Counted from the stretch's first letter, positions 7,441-15,756 are shown. The stretch is DNA of 50,453 nt from an uncultured Oscillospiraceae bacterium (GCA_947626345.1 CANQSF010000017.1:1-50453); one strand, 5' to 3'. Notes: generated by a model from the sequence alone, not told the origin. Made by a program: numbers and translations.

Positions 7441-8277
7441 ATGGACCGGAAAAAAACTTTTGTCCTGGCGCTGGCCCTGATCATGGCGCTGGCTCTGACC
7501 GCCTGCGGCGGCAATCAGATCCTGGACGCCACCCCCTCGCCCGCGCCCACCGCCGAGCCTACGGCGGAGCCCACCGCCGAACCCACAGCAGAACCTACCG
7601 CAGAGCCCACAGCTGAACCCACAGCTGAACCCACGGCCGAGCCCACCGCCGAGCCCACGGCCGAACCCACGGAGGAGCCCGCCGCCGACGAGCCCGTCCC
7701 CGCCGACGAGGCGGACGTGTTCGGCGTCGCCGAGGGCGACCGCTACGTCAACGCCTATTTCGGCATCGACTGCCAGCTGGGCGACGGCTGGTCGCTGGCC
7801 GACCAGGAGGAGCTGCTGGCCCTGCAGGGCATGGCGGGCCGGGCGCTGGAGGAATTCGACGGCGATTACGCGGAGTATTATGAACAACTGCTGGAAGACA
7901 GCACCATGTGCTACGTGATGGCCGCCTATTCCGACGACCAGACCCAGAACATCAACATCCTGGTGGAGCATCTGGACGGCGTGGACGGCCTGATCGACGA
8001 GGAGGATCTGCTGGATCTGGTGATGGATCAGATCGGCGACACACTGGATGGCGCCGGCATCACCGCCGAGCCCAACACCTTCACCCTGGGCGGCGAGGAG
8101 CACCCGGGCCTGGCCCTCCGCTCCGTCACCTCGGTGGGCAACCTGCAGTTCGACGTCTCCCAGCAGATGGTGCTGATTCTGAAGGGGGACTACGCCCTGC
8201 AGATCACCATGACCAGCACGATGGACGACTCCGGCGACGGCATCGCCGCCATGGCGGACTTCTTCTCCGCAGACTGA
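7441..8277 (+). CDS. Lipoprotein with (TAEP)n stalk, unknown function
   Basis: The 278-residue precursor has a lipoprotein signal peptide (residues 1-21) ending in the lipobox LTAC, so Cys22 would be lipidated after signal peptidase II cleavage. A stalk of ten TAEP units and one TEEP follows (about residues 37-80). The acidic C-terminal globular part (about 95-278) is extracellular. It contains YVNAYFGIDCQLGDGW near its start, a pattern seen in uncharacterised Clostridia lipoproteins. I cannot assign a function. A strong promoter and AAGGAGG site precede it. The stalk resembles the tail of the membrane protein at 4.5 kb. Confidence 0.85.
   Translation: MDRKKTFVLALALIMALALTACGGNQILDATPSPAPTAEPTAEPTAEPTAEPTAEPTAEPTAEPTAEPTAEPTAEPTEEPAADEPVPADEADVFGVAEGDRYVNAYFGIDCQLGDGWSLADQEELLALQGMAGRALEEFDGDYAEYYEQLLEDSTMCYVMAAYSDDQTQNINILVEHLDGVDGLIDEEDLLDLVMDQIGDTLDGAGITAEPNTFTLGGEEHPGLALRSVTSVGNLQFDVSQQMVLILKGDYALQITMTSTMDDSGDGIAAMADFFSAD
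7549..7680 (+). repeat. Eleven tandem 12-bp units encoding TAEP/TEEP
   Basis: The stretch is eleven in-frame 12-bp units. Ten encode Thr-Ala-Glu-Pro and the last encodes Thr-Glu-Glu-Pro. Synonymous codons vary between units (ACC/ACG/ACA, GCC/GCG/GCA/GCT, GAG/GAA), so the protein repeat is kept while the DNA has drifted. This argues for selection on the stalk rather than recent slippage alone. Confidence 0.92.
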
Positions 8278-8293
8278 CCGAGGGAACGATCCC

Positions 8294-8413
8294 ATGACGA
8301 TCCGCGAGCTGACCGCGTTGGATCCCGATACGATACGCCCACTGTATGCGAGCGTCGGCTGGACGAATCACACAGCGGATCCTGAGATGCTGCGCTTTTA
8401 TGCGGATGTAAGT
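8294..8413 (+). pseudogene. Remnant of a GNAT acetyltransferase (N-terminus only)
   Basis: The first 40 codons (MTIRELTALDPDTIRPLYASVGW...MLRFYADVS) look like the start of a GNAT N-acetyltransferase, including the typical LYASVGWTNHT segment. The frame then runs into unrelated, proline-rich sequence and straight through the asnA terminator, so no acetyl-CoA-binding core exists. It begins 17 bp after the lipoprotein stop. I read it as a deletion remnant; an unrelated short ORF is the alternative. Confidence 0.6.
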
Positions 8414-8460
8414 CCCCGCCCGCCGGAAGGTCCCGCCGCTCCGCGGCTCTCTTTTACACC

Positions 8461-8497
8461 GAAAAAGGCCCCGCCGTTTTCACGGCGGGGCTTTTCA
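8461..8497. terminator. Bidirectional terminator between GNAT remnant and asnA
   Basis: Stem GGCCCCGCCG / CGGCGGGGCT encloses TTTTCA. The plus strand continues CTTTTCAT, and the minus strand continues CCTTTTTCGG. The minus-strand orientation, downstream of asnA, has the better T-run. Confidence 0.85.
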
Positions 8498-8511
8498 TAT
8501 GCGCTTTTGCC

Positions 8512-9519
8512 TCACAGCAGGTCGATGCCCGCGGCGCGGCAGGCGGCGTAGGTGACCTCGTCCCAGACGCCGGACTGGACCTCGCCGATGTGGGCGCAGC
8601 CCATGAGCAGCATGCAAAGCCGGCTCTGGCCGATGCCGCCGCCGATGGTCTGGGGCAGCTCCCCGGCCAGCAGCGCCCGGTGGAAGGGAAGCTGCCGCCG
8701 GTCGTCGCACCCGGCGATGGCCAGCTGCTTATCCAGGCTCACCGGGTCCACCCGGATGCCCATGGAGGAGATCTCAAAGGCCCGGTCCAGCACGTGGTTG
8801 CGGAAGATGATGTCCCCGTTCAGCTCCCAGTCGTCATAGTCGGGGGCCCGGCCGTCGTGGGGCTTGCCGGAGCGCAGCTTCTTGCCGATCTGCATGAGGA
8901 AGATGGTCTCGTGGGTCTTGGTGAACTCGTTCTCCCGCTCGGAGGGGGTCAGATGGGGGTACAGGTCCTCCAGCTCCTGGGCGGTAATGAAGGTCACCTC
9001 CCGGCTCAACTCCGTCTTCAGCTGGGGAAACGCCCAGCGCACCTCGTCGCAGGTCATGCATATGGCGCTGACGATCCGCTGCACCGTATCCTTCAGGTAG
9101 GCGACGGTGCGGTCCGCCGGGTCCATGACCTTCTCCCAGTCCCACTGGTCCACGTACACGGAGTGGAGGTTATCCAGCACCGGCTCATCCCGGCGGATGG
9201 CGTTCATATCGGTGTAAAGGCCGTTGCCCACCCGGAAGCCATAGGCCCGCAGGGCCCAGCGCTTCCACTTGGCCAGGGAGTGGACCACCTGGTACTCCCC
9301 CTCCCCCGTGGCGGGCACGTCAAAGGCCACCGGCCGCTCCACGCCGTTGAGGTCGTCGTTCAGGCCCGTATCGGCCCGGACGAACAGCGGCGCGCTCACC
9401 CGCTTCAGATTCAGCGCCGCCCCCAGATTCTTCTGGAAGTGGGACTTGATGAACTCGATGCACCGCTGGGTGTCGTATACGTCCAGCACGGTCTTGTATC
9501 CTTCAGGAATGGTCAGCAT
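8512..9519 (-). CDS. asnA: Aspartate-ammonia ligase
   Basis: The 335-residue enzyme makes asparagine from aspartate, ammonia and ATP. It is a class II aminoacyl-tRNA-synthetase-like fold, cytosolic and homodimeric. Diagnostic segments include SAPLFVRADTGLNDDLNGVERPV, VHSLAKWKRWAL, the stretch LYTDMNAIRRDE...HSVYVDQWDWE, and GGGIGQSRLCMLLM at the C-terminus. Length agrees with the E. coli protein (330). RBS AAGGAGAC precedes the ATG. It lies 51 bp downstream of glnN on the same strand, so both ammonia-assimilating ligases are probably cotranscribed. Confidence 0.96.
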   Translation of the reverse strand: MLTIPEGYKTVLDVYDTQRCIEFIKSHFQKNLGAALNLKRVSAPLFVRADTGLNDDLNGVERPVAFDVPATGEGEYQVVHSLAKWKRWALRAYGFRVGNGLYTDMNAIRRDEPVLDNLHSVYVDQWDWEKVMDPADRTVAYLKDTVQRIVSAICMTCDEVRWAFPQLKTELSREVTFITAQELEDLYPHLTPSERENEFTKTHETIFLMQIGKKLRSGKPHDGRAPDYDDWELNGDIIFRNHVLDRAFEISSMGIRVDPVSLDKQLAIAGCDDRRQLPFHRALLAGELPQTIGGGIGQSRLCMLLMGCAHIGEVQSGVWDEVTYAACRAAGIDLL

Positions 9520-9570
9520 TGTTTCGTCTCCTTCCGTCTTGCAGAGTTGGCTCCGCAGGCGCGCTCCTTT

Positions 9571-11658
9571 TTAACGAACGCTGAAAAGCATCTCGCCGTA
9601 GGTGGGATAGGGCCAGCACTTGCCGTAGGCGATGGTCTCCATCTCGTCCACATAGATGCGCAGCTCGCTCATGGTGGCGAAGATCTTGTCCCGGCAGTAG
9701 TTGGAAAGCTCCTCGCAGGCCGTGATATCCGCCGAGCAGGCCAGCTCCTCGTCCAGGGCATCCACGGCCCTGCCGGTCATGGCGGTCAGCTCGCTCAGGC
9801 GCTTGAGGGAGCCCATCTCATAGGACACGTCCACGCCCAGGTCCCGCTTGGCCGTCAGGCTCTTGGCCAGCTTCCCGCCGTACAGGCTCACCGCCGGCAG
9901 GATGTCCTTGCGGACCATATCGGAGACGGTCATGGCCTCGATGCGGATGGTCTTGGCGTAGTTTTCCTGCATGATCTCGTAGCGGGCGCGCATCTCCGTC
10001 TCCGTGAGCACACCGTTGCCCTCGAACAGCTGGATGTTCTTCTCCGCCAGGTAGTGGGGCAGCGCCTCGGGGGTGGTGCGCAGGTTGAGCAGCCCGCGGC
10101 GCTCGGCCTCCTGCACCCAGGACTCGTCGTAGCCGTTGCCGTTGAAGACGATGCGGCTGTTCTCCTGCACCGTCTGGCGGATGAGGTCGTGCAGCTCCGT
10201 GTCGAAGTCGTCGGCGGCCTCCAGCCGGTCGGCGAACCGGCGCAGCTCCTCGGCCACGGCGGTGTTCAGCACGATGTTGGGCTCGGAGATGGACTGGGAG
10301 GAACCGGGCATACGGAACTCGAACTTGTTGCCCGTGAAGGCGAAGGGCGAGGTCCGGTTGCGGTCGGTGGCGTCCTTGGGAAACCGGGGCAGCACGCTCA
10401 CGCCCACCTTGAAGGGCTCCTTGCCGCCGCCGGAATACTGCTCCTCGTGGAGGATGGCGTCCAGCACGCCCTTGAGCTCATCGCCCACATACACAGAGAG
10501 GATGGCGGGAGGCGCCTCGTTGGCGCCCAGCCGGTGGTCGTTGCCGGCGGAGGCCACGCTGATGCGCAGCAGGTCCTGGTACTCGTTGACCGCCTTCAGC
10601 ACCGCGCACAGAAACAGCAAAAACTGGGCGTTCTCGGCGGGGGTGTCGCCGGGCTCCAGCAGGTTCTCGCCGGTGTCGGTGGAGATGGACCAGTTGTTAT
10701 GCTTGCCGCTGCCGTTGACGCCGGCGAAGGGCTTTTCGTGCAGCAGGCACTCCATGCCGTGGCGCTTGGCGATGGTCTTCATCAGCTCCATGGTCAGCTG
10801 GTTGTGGTCGGCGGCGATGTTCACCGTGCTGTACAGGGGCGCCAGCTCATGCTGGGCCGGAGCCACCTCGTTATGCTCGGTCTTGGCCACCACGCCCAGC
10901 TTCCACAGCTCGTCGTTCAGCTCCTTCATGAAGGCGGCTACCCGGGGCTTGATGGCGCCGAAGTAGTGATCCTCCATCTCCTGGCCCTTGGGGGGGCGGG
11001 CGCCGAACAGGGTCCGGCCGGTATAGATCAGGTCCTTGCGCCGGTCGTAGACGCTCTTGTCCACCAGGAAGTACTCCTGCTCCGCGCCGGCGGTGGCCCG
11101 CACGGCCTGGGTCTCGTTGTCGCCGAACAGCCGCAGGATGCGCAGGGCCTGCTTGTTCAGGGCCTGCATAGAGCGCAGCAGCGGCGTCTTCTTATCCAGC
11201 GCCTCGCCGGTATAGGACACGAAAGCGGTGGGGATGTACAGCACCCCATCCTTTACAAAGGCGTAGCTGGTGGGGTCCCACGCGGTATAGCCCCGGGCCT
11301 CGAAGGTGGCCCGCAGGCCGCCGGAGGGGAAGCTGGAGGCGTCGGGCTCGCCCTGGATCAGCTCCTTGCCGGAGAACTCCATGATGGCCCGGCCGTCCCC
11401 CGTGGGATGGACGAAGGCGTCATGCTTCTCGGCGGTGACGCCGGTCATGGGCTGGAACCAGTGGGTGAAGTGGGTGGCCCCCTTCTCCACGGCCCAGTTC
11501 TTCATGGCGGTGGCCACCACGGTGGCGATCTCCGGGGTCAGGCGCTTGCCCTGGCTGATGGCCCGGACCACTTCCTTATAGGTGGCGTGGGGCAGGCGGG
11601 CCTGCATGACCGCTTCGGAAAACACCATGCTTCCAAAGATCTCGGGTACGTTGCTCAT
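9571..11658 (-). CDS. glnN: Glutamine synthetase type III
   Basis: The 695-residue protein has the length and signatures of GSIII: the [12 protein letters not shown] segment, [20 protein letters not shown], and the type III signature [16 protein letters not shown] around the ATP/glutamate site. It makes glutamine from glutamate, ammonia and ATP as a dodecamer in known members. I chose the ATG at 11658, which follows AAAGGAGAAGG; an upstream in-frame ATG lies in the leader hairpin region. The leader has its own promoter and an intrinsic terminator before the gene. The adjacent divergent ANTAR gene and downstream asnA place it in a nitrogen-control locus. Confidence 0.95.
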   Translation of the reverse strand: MSNVPEIFGSMVFSEAVMQARLPHATYKEVVRAISQGKRLTPEIATVVATAMKNWAVEKGATHFTHWFQPMTGVTAEKHDAFVHPTGDGRAIMEFSGKELIQGEPDASSFPSGGLRATFEARGYTAWDPTSYAFVKDGVLYIPTAFVSYTGEALDKKTPLLRSMQALNKQALRILRLFGDNETQAVRATAGAEQEYFLVDKSVYDRRKDLIYTGRTLFGARPPKGQEMEDHYFGAIKPRVAAFMKELNDELWKLGVVAKTEHNEVAPAQHELAPLYSTVNIAADHNQLTMELMKTIAKRHGMECLLHEKPFAGVNGSGKHNNWSISTDTGENLLEPGDTPAENAQFLLFLCAVLKAVNEYQDLLRISVASAGNDHRLGANEAPPAILSVYVGDELKGVLDAILHEEQYSGGGKEPFKVGVSVLPRFPKDATDRNRTSPFAFTGNKFEFRMPGSSQSISEPNIVLNTAVAEELRRFADRLEAADDFDTELHDLIRQTVQENSRIVFNGNGYDESWVQEAERRGLLNLRTTPEALPHYLAEKNIQLFEGNGVLTETEMRARYEIMQENYAKTIRIEAMTVSDMVRKDILPAVSLYGGKLAKSLTAKRDLGVDVSYEMGSLKRLSELTAMTGRAVDALDEELACSADITACEELSNYCRDKIFATMSELRIYVDEMETIAYGKCWPYPTYGEMLFSVR

Positions 11659-11693
11659 AACATCCTTCTCCTTTATCATATCATCCTTGATAT

Positions 11694-11754
11694 CCATTGC
11701 CGGACAAAACAAAAAAGCGGCAATGGGGGCGGAACATCCGCGACGCCATTGCCG
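11694..11754 (-). promoter_or_regulatory. Attenuator in the glnN leader with three competing arms
   Basis: In the minus-strand transcript, arm A (CGGCAATGG, 11754-11746) pairs perfectly with arm B (CCATTGCCG, 11726-11718) and is followed by C-T6-G-T4. That is an intrinsic terminator between promoter and gene. A second copy of arm A (arm C, 11702-11694) lies just after the T-run and could also pair with B, leaving the T-run in a 15-nt loop. Inside the A:B loop a further GCGGA/TCCGC stem can form. I looked for the ANTAR dual-hexaloop motif and found no clear match. Confidence 0.78.
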
Positions 11755-11765
11755 TTTCTGCTATG

Positions 11766-11795
11766 ATTTTACTCTCTTTTCGCCCGACCTGTCAA
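11766..11795 (-). promoter_or_regulatory. glnN promoter
   Basis: The minus strand reads TTGACA (11790-11795), 18 bp, TAAAAT (11766-11771). Transcription would begin around 11759, leaving a leader of about 100 nt that contains the attenuator. Confidence 0.85.
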
Positions 11796-11835
11796 GGGCC
11801 GCGCCCACGGCAAATCACACAAAATCCGCCCGTCT

Positions 11836-11849
11836 CGAACGGCCGTTCG
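11836..11849. promoter_or_regulatory. 14-bp perfect palindrome between divergent promoters
   Basis: CGAACGGCCGTTCG is a perfect palindrome placed between the glnN promoter (minus) and the ANTAR-guaA promoter (plus). Its position suits an operator serving both, but no protein can be assigned. Confidence 0.5.
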
Positions 11850-11880
11850 TTGGCAGATGCCCCATTCCGCCGGGAAGGGT

Positions 11881-11909
11881 TTGACAAACCGCCGGCTTAC
11901 GATTAGAAT
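11881..11909 (+). promoter_or_regulatory. Promoter of the ANTAR-guaA operon
   Basis: TTGACA (11881-11886), 17 bp, TAGAAT (11904-11909). The start of transcription would be near 11916. No second promoter is visible in the 16-bp gap before guaA, so guaA probably depends on this one. Confidence 0.85.
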
Positions 11910-11973
11910 TGTTACAAATCGCTGGCGTGCCCGGTCCCGCCCACAGCCATGGTATGAAAGGAGGGTGAAAACG

Positions 11974-12558
11974 GTGCCATCCCGCCCCTATGCCTCCCTT
12001 CTTCTCATCACCGACTCCAGGAGCACCGCCGCCCATTTCGCGGCCTTTCTGCCTGCGGACCGGTTCGCCCCGGAGCTGAACGTCTGCTCCCCTCTGGAGG
12101 CCGGATATGTGCTGGACGAGACGGTCTACGACGTGGTGGTGGTGGACAGCTCCGTCCGCTCCGAGGACGCCTCCCTTCTGGCCGCCCGGGCCGCCGATCA
12201 CGGCGCCGCCGGGGTGCTGCTGCTGGCGGAGGCAGCCCAGTACGACGCCGTGGCGGCATACGCCGAGGCCAACGGCTTTATGGCCCTGAAAAGCCCCGCG
12301 GACCCCGAGCTGCTCCGGCAGAGCCTGGCCATGATGGCCACCGTCTCCTCCCGGCTGCGGGCCCTGGCCGACCGCGCGGAATCCCTCCAGGCCAAGATGG
12401 ATGAGCTGCGGGTGGTGAACCGGGCCAAACTGCTGCTGATCCAGCGGTTCAAGATGACCGAGAAGCAGGCCCACCGCTTTATCGAGAAAAACGCCATGGA
12501 CCGCTGCGTCACCCGCCGGGCCATCGCGGAGAAGATCATACGCACATACGACATCTGA
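11974..12558 (+). CDS. ANTAR-domain RNA-binding response regulator
   Basis: The 194-residue protein has a receiver-like N-terminal domain (about 5-120) and a C-terminal ANTAR domain (about 135-190: [19 protein letters not shown], then [16 protein letters not shown] and RRAIAEKII). ANTAR proteins bind paired RNA hairpins and prevent termination, often in nitrogen-assimilation genes. The receiver keeps DVVVVDSSV where the phospho-Asp would lie, but the acidic pocket near the N-terminus (LLITDSR) is reduced, so phosphorylation is uncertain. I chose GTG 11974, which lies 9 bp after AAAGGAGG. The attenuated glnN leader on the other strand is the obvious candidate target. Confidence 0.88.
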   Translation: MPSRPYASLLLITDSRSTAAHFAAFLPADRFAPELNVCSPLEAGYVLDETVYDVVVVDSSVRSEDASLLAARAADHGAAGVLLLAEAAQYDAVAAYAEANGFMALKSPADPELLRQSLAMMATVSSRLRALADRAESLQAKMDELRVVNRAKLLLIQRFKMTEKQAHRFIEKNAMDRCVTRRAIAEKIIRTYDI

Positions 12559-12574
12559 CAGAGAGGTATTTGGA

Positions 12575-14116
12575 ATGAAACGCGAGGCTGTCCTCATCAT
12601 CGACTTCGGCGGCCAGTACGACCAGCTCATCGCCCGGCGGGTCCGGGAGCAGAACGTATACTGTGAGCTGCGTCCCTGCACCGTCACCCTGGACGAGATA
12701 CGCGCCTTCGACCCCATCGGCATCATCTTCACCGGCGGCCCCAACAGCGTCTACGACGAAAACGCCCCCCACGCCGATCCCGGCATCTTCCGGCTGGGCG
12801 TGCCCATCCTGGGCATCTGCTACGGCTGCCAGCTGCTGGCCCACCATCTGGGCGGCCAGGTCACTCCCGCCCAGGACGATTCCGCCCGGGAGTACGGCAA
12901 GACCGTCACCAGCTTCGACACCTCCTGCACCCTGTTCCGGGGCCTGCCGGAGCAGTCCGTTACCTGGATGAGCCACGGCGACTATATGGCCAAGGTGCCC
13001 GAGGGCTTCTCCCTGGCCGCCCACAGCGACAATTGCCCCAACGTGGCCATCTGCGACGAGGCCCGGGGCTTTTACGGCGTGCAGTTCCACCCGGAGGTCA
13101 ACCACACCCAGTATGGCCGCGAGATGCTCCGCCGGTTCCTGTTCGACGTCTGCCACGCCCACGGCGAGTGGACCATGGAGGACTATAAAAACAGCGCCAT
13201 CGCCGCCCTGCGGGAAAAGATCGGCGACGGCAAGGTGCTGCTGGCCCTGTCCGGCGGCGTGGACTCCTCGGTGGCGGCGGCGCTGCTGGCCGAGGCGGTG
13301 GGCAGCCAGCTCACCTGCGTGTTCGTGGACCACGGCCTGATGCGCAAGGACGAGGGCGACGAGGTCCAGGCAGCCTTCGACCCCTGGCCCATCCGGTTCG
13401 TGCGTGTCAACGCCGAGGCCCGCTTCCTTAAAAAGCTGGCCGGCGTGTCCGAGCCGGAGCGCAAGCGGAAGATCATCGGCGAGGAGTTCATCCGCGTGTT
13501 CGAGGAGGAGGCCAAAAAGATCGGTCGTGTGGACTACCTGGTCCAGGGCACCATCTATCCCGACGTGGTGGAATCCGGCGGCGGCGACGCGGCGGTGATC
13601 AAGAGCCACCACAACGTGGGCGGCCTGCCGGACTATGTGGACTTCAAGGAGATCGTCGAGCCGCTGCGGCTGCTGTTCAAGGACGAGGTGCGCCAGCTGG
13701 GCCGGGAGCTTGGCCTGCCGGAGTATCTGGTGATGCGCCAGCCCTTCCCCGGGCCGGGCCTGGCCATCCGCATCATCGGCGAGGTCACGAAGGAGAAGCT
13801 GGACACTCTCCGGGAGGCGGACTTCATCTTCCGGGACGAGATCGCCAGGGCCCATCTGGAGGGCACCATGAACCAGTATTTCGCCGTGCTGACCAACATG
13901 CGCTCCGTGGGCGTCATGGGCGACGGCCGAACTTACGACTATACCCTGGCGCTGCGCAGCGTGACCACCGAGGACTTCATGACCGCCGACTGGGCCCGCA
14001 TCCCTTACGAGGTGCTGGACGCGGTCTCCACCCGCATCGTCAACTCCGTCCCCGGCATCAACCGCATCGTCTACGACATCACCTCCAAACCCCCCGCCAC
14101 GGTGGAGTGGGAATAA
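12575..14116 (+). CDS. guaA: GMP synthase (glutamine-hydrolysing)
   Basis: The 513-residue enzyme converts XMP to GMP using glutamine and ATP. The class I amidotransferase domain (1-195) has the nucleophile Cys82 in GICYGCQ and His173/Glu175 in FHPEV. The ATP-pyrophosphatase P-loop SGGVDSS is at 227-233, and the dimerisation domain ends in the conserved ATVEWE. RBS GAGAGG precedes the ATG. It follows the ANTAR gene by 16 bp, placing guanine nucleotide synthesis with glutamine control. The 3' end contains the 10-bp sequence repeated at the far end of the adjacent island. The stop codon is intact, so integration left GuaA complete. Confidence 0.98.
   Translation: MKREAVLIIDFGGQYDQLIARRVREQNVYCELRPCTVTLDEIRAFDPIGIIFTGGPNSVYDENAPHADPGIFRLGVPILGICYGCQLLAHHLGGQVTPAQDDSAREYGKTVTSFDTSCTLFRGLPEQSVTWMSHGDYMAKVPEGFSLAAHSDNCPNVAICDEARGFYGVQFHPEVNHTQYGREMLRRFLFDVCHAHGEWTMEDYKNSAIAALREKIGDGKVLLALSGGVDSSVAAALLAEAVGSQLTCVFVDHGLMRKDEGDEVQAAFDPWPIRFVRVNAEARFLKKLAGVSEPERKRKIIGEEFIRVFEEEAKKIGRVDYLVQGTIYPDVVESGGGDAAVIKSHHNVGGLPDYVDFKEIVEPLRLLFKDEVRQLGRELGLPEYLVMRQPFPGPGLAIRIIGEVTKEKLDTLREADFIFRDEIARAHLEGTMNQYFAVLTNMRSVGVMGDGRTYDYTLALRSVTTEDFMTADWARIPYEVLDAVSTRIVNSVPGINRIVYDITSKPPATVEWE
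14105..14114 (+). other. Putative attL core in the guaA 3' end
   Basis: GAGTGGGAAT encodes the last residues of GuaA (EWE) and runs into the TAA stop. An identical 10-mer occurs at 21304-21313. The island integrase genes start just downstream, as expected for attL. Confidence 0.75.
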
Positions 14117-14234
14117 GGAAAGAAATCCTCTGCGCCTTGAAAGCACGGGATTTCTTCGGCCCCGCTCCCGGTTTTGATAACGATTTGATAACAACGACCT
14201 GACCGGGCCGTTTACACGAACGGCCCGAACGAAA

Positions 14235-14273
14235 AACGGACTTGCTGATTTGGTATCAGCAGGTCCGTTTTTT
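14235..14273. terminator. Terminator between guaA and the island XRE gene
   Basis: A 15-bp stem with one G-T mismatch (AACGGACTTGCTGAT / ATCAGCAGGTCCGTT) is followed by T6 on the plus strand. The minus strand continues with TTTTTCG, so it can also end transcripts of the XRE gene, whose stop overlaps the hairpin's right edge. A second inverted repeat, GGGCCGT/ACGGCCC, lies just upstream near 14207-14227. Confidence 0.85.
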
Positions 14274-14274
14274 G

Positions 14275-14808
14275 TTATTCATCTTTTCGGCCACGCTTCT
14301 TTATGCCCCTCTGCACCGCATCACTGAACGCCTCAGACGGGATCTTGCCCCAGTTGTTCTCCGTGTCAAATTCCGGGTAGCGATAGCGCCATCTATCGTA
14401 GTCCTCTTTTGTGATCTCCCCTGCCGCCAGCTTTGCGGCCTGTTTCTGCCATGCTGTGAGCAGATCAAAAAGCTCTACATAGGTTGTACCCCTGGACTTA
14501 TCCAGCCGCAGGCATACTTCACTGTCAAGCTCACCCACGCCCAGGCCATAGATGTCCTCCAGCGCAAACAGCGTATGGGCAAGACCCAGATGGCTATCTA
14601 TATCAGGCACATCCAGCGCCAGCGGCGACACATCCAACGCAGACGCCAAGGTCCGGGTCAGTTCCGCCTTCGGCGTCCTGGTGCCGGACTCATACTGGGC
14701 CAGGCGAACATCCGCGGTTTTTTCCGGGAACCCCACCGCCATGCCAAGATACTTCATCGTCATGCCCCGCAGTGTGCGGAAGAAATGTACCCGCTCCCCT
14801 ATCGCCAT
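14275..14808 (-). CDS. XRE-family repressor of the island integration module
   Basis: The 177-residue protein has an N-terminal Cro/CI helix-turn-helix (about 5-60: FFRTLRGMTMKYLGMAVGF...AQYESGTRTPKAELTRTLASALDVSP). A C-terminal domain (about 65-177) of unknown type is often seen in repressors of small integrative elements. I chose ATG 14808, preceded by TAGGAGA. It is divergent from the excisionase-integrase pair across a palindrome-rich region, a classic repressor arrangement. The C-terminal KKRGRKDE is strongly basic. Confidence 0.85.
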   Translation of the reverse strand: MAIGERVHFFRTLRGMTMKYLGMAVGFPEKTADVRLAQYESGTRTPKAELTRTLASALDVSPLALDVPDIDSHLGLAHTLFALEDIYGLGVGELDSEVCLRLDKSRGTTYVELFDLLTAWQKQAAKLAAGEITKEDYDRWRYRYPEFDTENNWGKIPSEAFSDAVQRGIKKRGRKDE

Positions 14809-14845
14809 ACCAGCATCTCCTATCCAGCAGATCATGTTGAGCGCA

Positions 14846-14874
14846 GTATAACATATACGTTTAAGGCGCGTCAA
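14846..14874 (-). promoter_or_regulatory. Promoter of the island XRE repressor
   Basis: The minus strand reads TTGACG (14869-14874), 17 bp, TTATAC (14846-14851). It fires away from the excisionase promoter, whose -35 begins 44 bp further right. Confidence 0.75.
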
Positions 14875-14917
14875 GAGAATATTAAGCAAAAAAGTTAAAA
14901 TTTATATCTCTCAAAGC

Positions 14918-14968
14918 TTGACAAAACAAATATGTTTAGTATAATAATTATTAAACTAAATAGTTTAG
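14918..14968 (+). promoter_or_regulatory. Excisionase promoter overlapped by a 26-bp palindromic operator
   Basis: The promoter is TTGACA (14918-14923), 16 bp, TATAAT (14940-14945). A 26-bp palindrome with a single mismatched pair spans 14935-14960, with outer half-sites TTTAGT and ACTAAA, and it covers the -10 box. A third half-site, TTTAG, follows at 14964-14968. Binding of the neighbouring XRE repressor here would block polymerase directly. Confidence 0.8.
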
Positions 14969-14985
14969 CAAAGGAGGAGAACAAT

Positions 14986-15186
14986 TTGGCGGGAACGATG
15001 TTCATGCGTGTGAATGAAGTCGCGGAGGAGCTGGGCGTTTCCATCCCCTACGCATATAAACTCATACGGGCTATGAATGAGGAGTTGAAAAAGACCGGCT
15101 GTATCACCATCGCTGGCCGGATCGACCGCAAGTTTTTCCACGAGCAGTTTTACAGCACCAAAGACCACCACGAAAGGAGCAGATGA
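14986..15186 (+). CDS. Excisionase-like HTH protein
   Basis: The small protein (66 residues from the TTG at 14986) has a winged-helix/MerR-like motif: MRVNEVAEELGVSIPYAYKLIRAMNEELKK, followed by the basic ITIAGRIDRKFFHEQFY. This pattern recurs in excisionases located directly before tyrosine integrases in Firmicute islands. AAAGGAGG lies 8 bp upstream of the TTG; an ATG at 14998 would be too far from it. The stop overlaps an ATG of the integrase frame, so the two were translationally coupled. Confidence 0.78.
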   Translation: MAGTMFMRVNEVAEELGVSIPYAYKLIRAMNEELKKTGCITIAGRIDRKFFHEQFYSTKDHHERSR

Positions 15187-15188
15187 AT

Positions 15189-15569
15189 ATGCCGGTCTAT
15201 CGGGACAAGAACGGTACATGGTACGTCATGTGCCGGTACACGGATTGGAGGGGCGAGCGCAAGCAGAAATGCAAGCGCGGCCTGCGCACCAAACGGGACG
15301 CCCAGGCATGGGAGCGGGAGTTTCTCATGCAAAAGCAGGCGGATGTGAACATGACCTTTGCAAGCTTTGTACAGCTATATGAGCGGGACGTCAAACCCAA
15401 GCTCAAGCTGAACACATGGCTGTCCAAAGAGAGCGTCATCCAGAAGAAACTCCTGCCCTATTTCGGACAGCGCCGGCTGTCCGAAATAACAGCCAAAGAC
15501 GTGCTGGCATGGCAGAACGAGATACGTTCTCAGACAGTCTCCAGCGGCAAACTCTACTCCCCAACCTAG
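15189..15569 (+). pseudogene. Truncated tyrosine-type integrase
   Basis: Only the N-terminal 127 residues remain, against about 380-400 in intact relatives. The AP2-like arm-binding domain is present (MPVYRDKNGTWYVMCRYTDWRGERKQKCKRGLRTKRDAQAWEREFL), as is part of the core-binding domain (FVQLYERDVKPKLKLNTWLSKESVIQKKLLPYFG...ITAKDVLAWQNEI). It stops after SGKLYSPT, before the catalytic domain with its Arg-His-Arg-Tyr residues. Sequence after the stop does not resume the family in any frame, so a deletion is likelier than a frameshift. The ATG at 15189 has AAAGGAG 9 bp upstream. Confidence 0.85.
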
Positions 15570-15756
15570 ATGAAGGGTATGTCTATACAGAAAAGTGCGA
15601 CCGGGCACTGTTTTCTGAAAATGTAAAGTAAGCCTGTGAGTTAAGAAAACATATATTTGACGAGCCACATAATAGAACTCACGATTATTTGAATGAGGAC
15701 ATATTCTGTATACTATTAGTTCGCACGATAAGACCCATTCATGAAATTAGCTTTCC

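Noticed and set aside
7549..7680. CRISPR-like array
   Set aside because: The 12-bp units are contiguous without spacers and encode TAEP in frame. No other spaced repeat with CRISPR geometry was seen in the window.
9520..9570. T-box leader before asnA
   Set aside because: The gap of 51 bp after glnN is too short and shows no T-box sequence or terminator.
8590..11766. Very long open frame on the plus strand opposite asnA and glnN
   Set aside because: It is the antisense shadow of two clear genes in GC-rich DNA, has no ribosome site, and its protein is low-complexity His/Gly/Leu/Val sequence.
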